This document shows positions 58,845 to 64,000 of a DNA stretch of 64,000 bases, piece after piece. The notes under the pieces were generated by a model that saw only the letters and a list, made by a program, of their open reading frames with translations, was not told the origin of the DNA and made no database searches. The stretch comes from Phaseolus vulgaris (taxonomy: Eukaryota; Streptophyta; Magnoliopsida; Fabales; Fabaceae), in contig NC_023754.2 of assembly GCF_000499845.2 (NCBI RefSeq), positions 21,702,111 through 21,766,110 of the forward strand, written 5' to 3'. Both the position numbers and the translations under genes were made by a program. Position 1 is the first letter of the stretch. Every line of letters begins with the position of its first letter.

Positions 58845-59150
58845 CATGTCACAATTGTGAATGTTTATTGCTCTAGTTCGGAGAAGAAATTGGTTTGGGA
58901 GGAGATTGGTGCTTACAGGTCGACTCAGTTATTGAACGCATTTGGTCCTCTATTCTGTTGTTCTTTATGTCCTTATTCAAAATGTTTATTGTGGTGGCAA
59001 AAGAGTTAGTGAGTATTCAAAAAAAATTTCTCATGGAAGTGAGAGTTTGACGAAAGAAAGGTCAATGTGAGTTATATGAGACATTGATGGTCTTGATATC
59101 ATTGAATTGATGATCTTTAACTCGACATTAGCTAAAAGAAAAATATCTAA
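58845..59150 (+). pseudogene. LINE-type (L1) retrotransposon debris
   Basis: Short peptide stretches in shifting frames resemble plant LINE ORF2. The first is VTIVNVYCSSSEKKLVWEEI, as at the endonuclease start. Then come ELVSIQKKFLM and IDGLDIIELMIFNSTLAKR, as in the C-terminal part after RT, where families read like IQRNFLWGG and GGLGIKDLELFNLALLAKW. The middle (RT core) is missing, so this is a deleted, frameshifted relic. Confidence 0.5.
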
Positions 59151-59864
59151 AAATATGAAAGATATAAATATTCAAATTCAACAAATATTTTTTTTTAAAA
59201 AATATAACTATTATTCTAAATATACAACTGAAATTATAACTATATTTGTCCTCTGGAAAACAATTTTCCCAACTCTTGAGTTGCTAAACAAAAACAACTT
59301 TTCCTTTTTCATTTATTTAAATCCTGCCTGAATGCTACACGGAATATTTTTTCAAGTTAAATTGTAAAAAGGCTTGTTTTAAAGTTATTGACTTATTTAT
59401 ATTTTTTAAAAGATACGTGACAATGCAATGAAATATAAGAAATAATAAACGAATACTTATAAAACGCACATGAATAGCAGAATTGAGTATGCTCTTTTAC
59501 ATCAAATTGAACCAACCAAAAGAAAGAGAAAACTCCAAGTAATCAATAACATTAGTACATTACCCCAAGACATACAATTTTGATTAGCTGCTAATAATAG
59601 CTCAACTCACTTCTAAAAACTAAAGCCACAAAAACCATAAACCTAATCAAAACACTATCTTCACTTTAACGAGTACAGAGAAAACACAGACATTAATTAT
59701 TTTCGGTTTCTTTGATGAAAACCAAAATTAATCAATCAATCAATCACCCTAGTTTTCGTTAAGCCGTCATGCGAAGCCACCCCGAGAGCTCAAGAAACGA
59801 ACCGTTGAATCTTTAATTCCATAGTTTTATAATTAAATGAACGGAGGCTAAAATTTGTTTGAAA
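59151..59864. other. Intergenic, 3' side of the LEA5-like gene
   Basis: AT-rich DNA; the part next to 59865 is the likely 3' UTR of the minus-strand gene. Nothing else was recognised. Confidence 0.55.
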
Positions 59865-60251
59865 TTAGTTGTTATTGAATTTTTTGCGAAGAAGAGTAGC
59901 ACGCAAATCGGCAACGTCAACCTCGTTGATGTTCTCTGGTTTGTAGTAACCAGTGACAGGATCTGGCACCCATGAAACCTCGTAAGTGGAGACCCTTTTC
60001 TCTTCCCCTGACTTCCCTGCAATGGAGCTCACTCCTCCCCTTGTCGCGCTTTGTATCGCCACAGAGTACCCGCGTCTGTTTAACATAAACCATATATTAT
60101 AAATCATGTGATTAGTTCAGTAATTAACAATTTAATAACCGTAAAAATGAGTTTAAAAGAAGAAAAAAGTTAGGTACCTGGTGAGAGCGTTGTTGAATCC
60201 TTGTAGGAGAAGAGCAGAGAAATTGTTGACGTTAGCGAAAGAGCGAGCCAT
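59865..60251 (-). CDS. LEA5/SAG21-like late embryogenesis abundant protein
   Basis: A small LEA_3-family protein of 94 residues in two exons, 60178-60251 and 59865-60075 (minus strand), with a GT-AG intron that splits an Arg codon. The N-terminus MARSFANVNNFSALLLQGF with following Arg-Arg-Gly-Tyr-Ser is a mitochondrial-type presequence, as in Arabidopsis SAG21/LEA5. The C-terminal family core is STYEVSWVPDPVTGYYKPEN followed by DVADLRATLL. Length fits the family (about 95-100). Members are induced by drought, ABA, oxidative stress and senescence and help protect mitochondria; the molecular action is not settled. A TATA box and an ABRE-type ACGTGTC upstream fit stress control. Confidence 0.92.
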
Positions 60252-60365
60252 TGGTGATGAAAGTGAAGAGTGGATTACAAGTGAGGAAAGCTTGCTGTTA
60301 GTGCGCAAAGACAAGCTCTCCAAACTGTAAGATTTTGATTGAGTTTGTGAGAGATGAGTCTTTCA

Positions 60366-60372
60366 TTATATA
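60366..60372 (-). promoter_or_regulatory. TATA box of the LEA5-like gene
   Basis: The minus strand reads CTTTATATAATG about 115 bases before the ATG, at a suitable place for a leader of about 85 nt. Confidence 0.6.
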
Positions 60373-60564
60373 AAGGAGATGGTGAGGGAAATTATAGACG
60401 CGTCAAAATATGAATAATTGAAGTGGAATGTGGAAGGTTCTGAAATTTAGGTAACCTTCGATGAAAAGGTGGTGAGATAAGGACATAGGAAGGAGGTGTG
60501 AGGATTGGAAAAGTGAGATGGAGTCAATGATGGTGTGAGCTGAATCTGGTCACACTAATTACAA

Positions 60565-60571
60565 ACGTGTC
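60565..60571. promoter_or_regulatory. ABRE-like ACGTGTC element
   Basis: ACGTGTC lies about 315 bases upstream of the LEA5-like ATG. This form of the ABA-response element is frequent in LEA promoters. A related ACGCGTC lies near 60399. Confidence 0.5.
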
Positions 60572-60599
60572 GTTTGCACAATCACTCACTGTGCCTAGT

Positions 60600-62524
60600 C
60601 AATGCACGTCTCTTGAATCATTGCCCAAATTTAGGGGAACCTTCCTAACCCTCACTCTCTTCAATTGCTTTTTCGTTAACCAATCACTTCATGTTCAACT
60701 TGAGTACCACTTTGCCCAATCAATCATCATTCTCTATAATCCTTCCACTATTCCACTTTTCTCGTTCCCCTCATTTTCCCATCTTCTTTCATCCACTAAG
60801 TTCTTCCCTCAAACATTTGTAGTATTATTAGATTCATGGTAATCTCCTTCCTATCTTTACATCAACACTCACCTCAGATGAAAGCTATTTTATAAAAATA
60901 AAGGTTTTTTTTCATTAATAATCTCATTATCTCCAAAGATCTATAGAATTATTTGGTTTTGGTAAAAAAAAATAAAGAGTCAGATTGCACAGTTAGAAGG
61001 TGATTAGTAAGGTTTTATCAACAAACCAAAGTAGAAGGCCAAATGGTATGACTCATTCAATGTCCAATACGGGAGAGTGAATGATGTTATTTTTTTTCTT
61101 CCTTCAATTTTTGTCGCTACGGACGAGTGAATGTTGTTTAATTTGACAATCGATTTTCTCTCCTTTTTTTATTATTGAATATGAAAATGTTACTTTAACA
61201 TAATACAATTTTAAAATTTATTCATCACTTCATATGAAATTCATATTTCAACAAAAAAATTATTAATATTTTTCGTAATATGATGACTTTTTTAACACTC
61301 TATTAAGAATTTAGATATTGAATTGAATAGGTGACTTTTAATTCTAGTCTTCTAATTCTTGAATAATAAAATGAAGTTATTTTTCTTAAGAAACATTGGT
61401 TAACAATCCAATTGTATCCATCTTAAAATATTTTGATGTCACTTTTCTAATTTTTAGTAGATTATGATATTAGTTAGTTTCTCATCTCAACAATATTTTC
61501 AAGCTTAATTGTTATGGGTAATAAATTTTGATTGCTCTATTGTAAATGTTTTTATGATATTTTATAAATATTACTTGTTCTTGTTACCTTTTAAATCGAC
61601 TTATAGAAACAAGTATGTAAAATTGAAAAAGTGACGATGGTATAAAATGTTTTTGTAGTTCTTTACGAGTTAATATATTTTTGTATCTTTAAATTATTAG
61701 AAATTATAAATATTTGTAGTTCTTTACGAGTTTCTTATTTTTTTTTATATATTTCAATAAATTATAATCGATTATAAATTTCAAAATTATTTGCATAAAA
61801 TCTAATAATTAATAGATTGCTTACATGAGGCCACTTCTTAACATATAATTAAAATTATAATATTATAAATGAAATTACTATGATTTTTAAAAAAAAATAA
61901 AGAATAACATGTAAAAATATTTTTTAAAAATAAATATAAAATAATCGAATATTTCATAGGTTTTTTTAAATAAATCTTAAATATATATATAACTAGCTCT
62001 TCATTTTTTATTTTTTTTAAATATTAATTAAAAAAGTTATGACGAAATTCCTTGTTTAGATTTATTCTAATATTTTTTTTCCTTCCTGCTAAAATATATT
62101 TGTAAAAGTTATTCAAACTTTATATATATTATATTCTTCAGTGTTGCATCGTTATTAACTAAGTTTTTAATAACATTATATAAATTATTTCACACAAAAT
62201 ATTACTTTATATTTTTTTTTATATAAAATATCATAAAATGCATAGCACCTGTGAATTAGTCAGAGCTATGTCTAGGATTTATGACACAATTATTTATGAA
62301 ACTTGTATAATTAAGATTTATGGCATTTTACTTTTAGCATGAAAAATATGTTTTATAAAGTATTTTTAAAAATCTAAAACTAAATACCAAAATTGTGTCG
62401 TACAGTACTATGTAAGAAAATAAGTTACTTATTCATACATCAATGTAAATATTACACTATTACCTTTAAATTATTTAAGATGTATTTAATTCTAACTTAC
62501 ACAGCACAAACAAGACCTGATACG

Positions 62525-62562
<38 letters not shown>

Positions 62563-63045
62563 GATATGTAAATTTTTTAAAATGTAGGACATGGGACACA
62601 TATCTATATATTATATAATTATGAATTATATAAATTGATAATAAAAATTTATGTGCATAAGTATGTTCCAAATTATTTTTTGGAGTAGAAAGATGTTTTT
62701 CATGACTGATTCACAAGGATTTGTTTCTTATTCTTATAATCATAATAACAATTTATACAATAAAGTTTGAATTTTAAAAAAATTAATATATTTTTCCTTT
62801 TTAAAATTGTGTTATAATTATACTAGAATTGTCAGAAATCTAACAAATACTTTTTGAATTGGACACTTCATGGATACGTATTATAAAAATGTCAGTGTCC
62901 AATACGAGTATCAGATACCGACACGTCATTTAAGAGGAGTGTCTGAGTTTCATTGATACTGACTAATAAATAAGAGAAAATCACTAGAAGAGTGTATTCA
63001 GCAATTTGCTTATCATTCATTAGATCATTACTCAAGGGTAGAGAT
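60600..63045. other. Intergenic AT-rich DNA
   Basis: No gene is supported. A (TA)n run of about 14 units is at 62529-62557. At about 62865-62990 there are TGTCC, GATACG and GATAC motifs in both orientations, typical of a dispersed legume repeat, but ends were not resolved. Confidence 0.5.
62529..62557. repeat. (TA)n microsatellite
   Basis: A run of about fourteen TA units in intergenic DNA. Confidence 0.9.
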
Positions 63046-63050
63046 TATTA

Positions 63051-63128
63051 GGCCCATTGTAAAAAGATAGGCAAAGCCCAATTATTTTGAAAATCAGCAG
63101 TAGCTTCCCCCGCCGTGGCTTAGGGTTT
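63051..63128 (+). promoter_or_regulatory. Site II and telo-box promoter motifs of the U1A-like gene
   Basis: GGCCCA (63051-63056) and AGCCCA (63075-63080) are inverse site II motifs. TTAGGGTTT (63120-63128) is an inverse telo-box, 56 bp before the ATG. This pairing is known from promoters of plant ribosomal-protein and RNA-processing genes and fits the product downstream. Confidence 0.6.
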
Positions 63129-63183
63129 TACCTTACCCCGTCGTGGAAAAGCTTCTTCTTCTTTTTCATTTGCAGAGCGCAAA

Positions 63184-63521
63184 ATGTCTGAAGTGAGTGC
63201 TACACCTGAAATTCCTCAAAACAACACCATTTACATCAACAATATCAACGAGAAGATCAAGATTGAGGGTACGCGTTCTTTTTCTTGTTTCCGCAACTTC
63301 AATTTCGATGGATTACACGTTCTTTGAATTGTCGTATGTTGGATGCAGAGTTGAAGAAGTCTCTGAACGCTGTTTTTACTCAGTTCGGGAAGATACTTGA
63401 GGTTTTAGCTTTTAAAACCCTAAAACACAAAGGTCAAGCTTGGGTGGTTTTTGAGGATGTCTCTTCTGCTTCCAATGCCCTGAGGCAAATGCAAGGATTT
63501 CCCTTCTATGATAAGCCCATG
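63184..63521 (+). CDS. U1 snRNP protein A (U1A)-like RRM protein, 3'-partial
   Basis: The first two exons, 63184-63268 and 63349-63521, encode residues 1-86 and nearly all of the N-terminal RNA-recognition motif. RNP2 is IYINNI (residues 16-21, with the RNA-stacking Tyr17) and RNP1 is KGQAWVVF (56-63). The helix between reads [28 protein letters not shown], which fits plant U1A better than its sister U2B''. The intron splits a Glu codon with GT-AG borders. U1A binds stem-loop II of U1 snRNA in the spliceosome. The next exon is not found in the remaining 479 bases, which look intronic, so the gene runs off the right edge. The choice of U1A over U2B'' rests on remembered sequences. Confidence 0.88.
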
Positions 63522-64000
63522 GTATCATATCTTCTATTCCGCTAGTCAAAATTTATATCTCTTTTGTAATTTTTATTATTAATTTAAAGGTGTTTGGAAT
63601 TGGGGGTATAGTTTTAGTTAATCATGTTTAATTTTCTGGCTGGAATTATGTGTTATTGTGTGGTTCTAATTTTTAATTCTACTACTTGATAAGAACTATG
63701 ATAATCTCCAATTTGCAGAAGCTCGTACAAACAGAAAATAGTTTGGAAATTTAGCTGAATTTACGTGCCACAAAGTTAAGAACTCTTCTTGTTTCTATAA
63801 TAGTAAAAATGAAGAATGTTGCAGAAGAATGCATATCTGTCATCATTAGCAGCTCTTTTCTTTTCATTAGATATTTACTTTGTTCATGGGAAATGAAGAT
63901 GCTGAACAAAGGACTAATGTTGTGTCAAATTACTGTCAACGTTTGACTAGTGGCAGCAGTGACTATCATGTTTGCGATGTTGTCCGTGGAATAATTTTTC
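63522..64000 (+). other. Intron of the U1A-like gene (partial)
   Basis: The donor GTATCA follows the Met codon at 63521. No sequence resembling the next expected exon (the end of the RRM and a Lys-rich linker) was found before the edge. Confidence 0.6.

Overview
The window is plant nuclear DNA, most probably from a legume. Genes are widely spaced with GT-AG introns in AT-rich DNA, there are many (TA)n runs, and the proteins match Arabidopsis families closely. The legume placement, perhaps Phaseoleae, is inferred from the style of the repeats (TRIM, CACTA and hairpin-array elements) and was not tested by a search.

Layout. At 97-1978 lie the last three exons of an LTL1-like GDSL esterase/lipase cut by the left edge. 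A complete tandem paralogue follows at 7471-9033. A small type-C response regulator lies at 14044-15039, followed by an intact-looking non-autonomous CACTA element (15640-16529, AAC target duplication). The main gene spans 18841-49814. It has 30 coding exons for 1277 residues and encodes PIR/SRA1 (PIROGI/KLUNKER), a subunit of the SCAR/WAVE actin-nucleation complex. Two of its introns look U12-type, one of them AT-AC. Its 27th intron is 12.5 kb long because a 10.9 kb Ty3/gypsy Tat-lineage retrotransposon (37221-48080) sits in it in antisense orientation. That element keeps LTRs, PBS, PPT, gag, protease, RT, two RNase H domains, integrase and an extra opposite-strand ORF, but carries many stops and some frameshifts.

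To the right come a U-box/armadillo E3 ligase like PUB9 (52278-53749), a degenerate TRIM LTR next to LINE debris (58722-59150), an LEA5/SAG21-like gene on the minus strand (59865-60251), and the first two exons of a U1A-like snRNP protein (63184-63521), which continues past the right edge.

The genes do not form a functional cluster. The GDSL pair is a local tandem duplication and the others are unrelated neighbours. The space between them is mostly AT-rich DNA with small transposons, minisatellites and microsatellites. No tRNA, rRNA or CRISPR array was recognised. The observations most worth checking are the two U12-type introns in PIR, the antisense Tat element with its duplicated LTR/PPT junction, the TRIM array in intron 7, the 363-bp Mutator-type MITE with a 9-bp target duplication, and the repeated intronic block in the response regulator locus.
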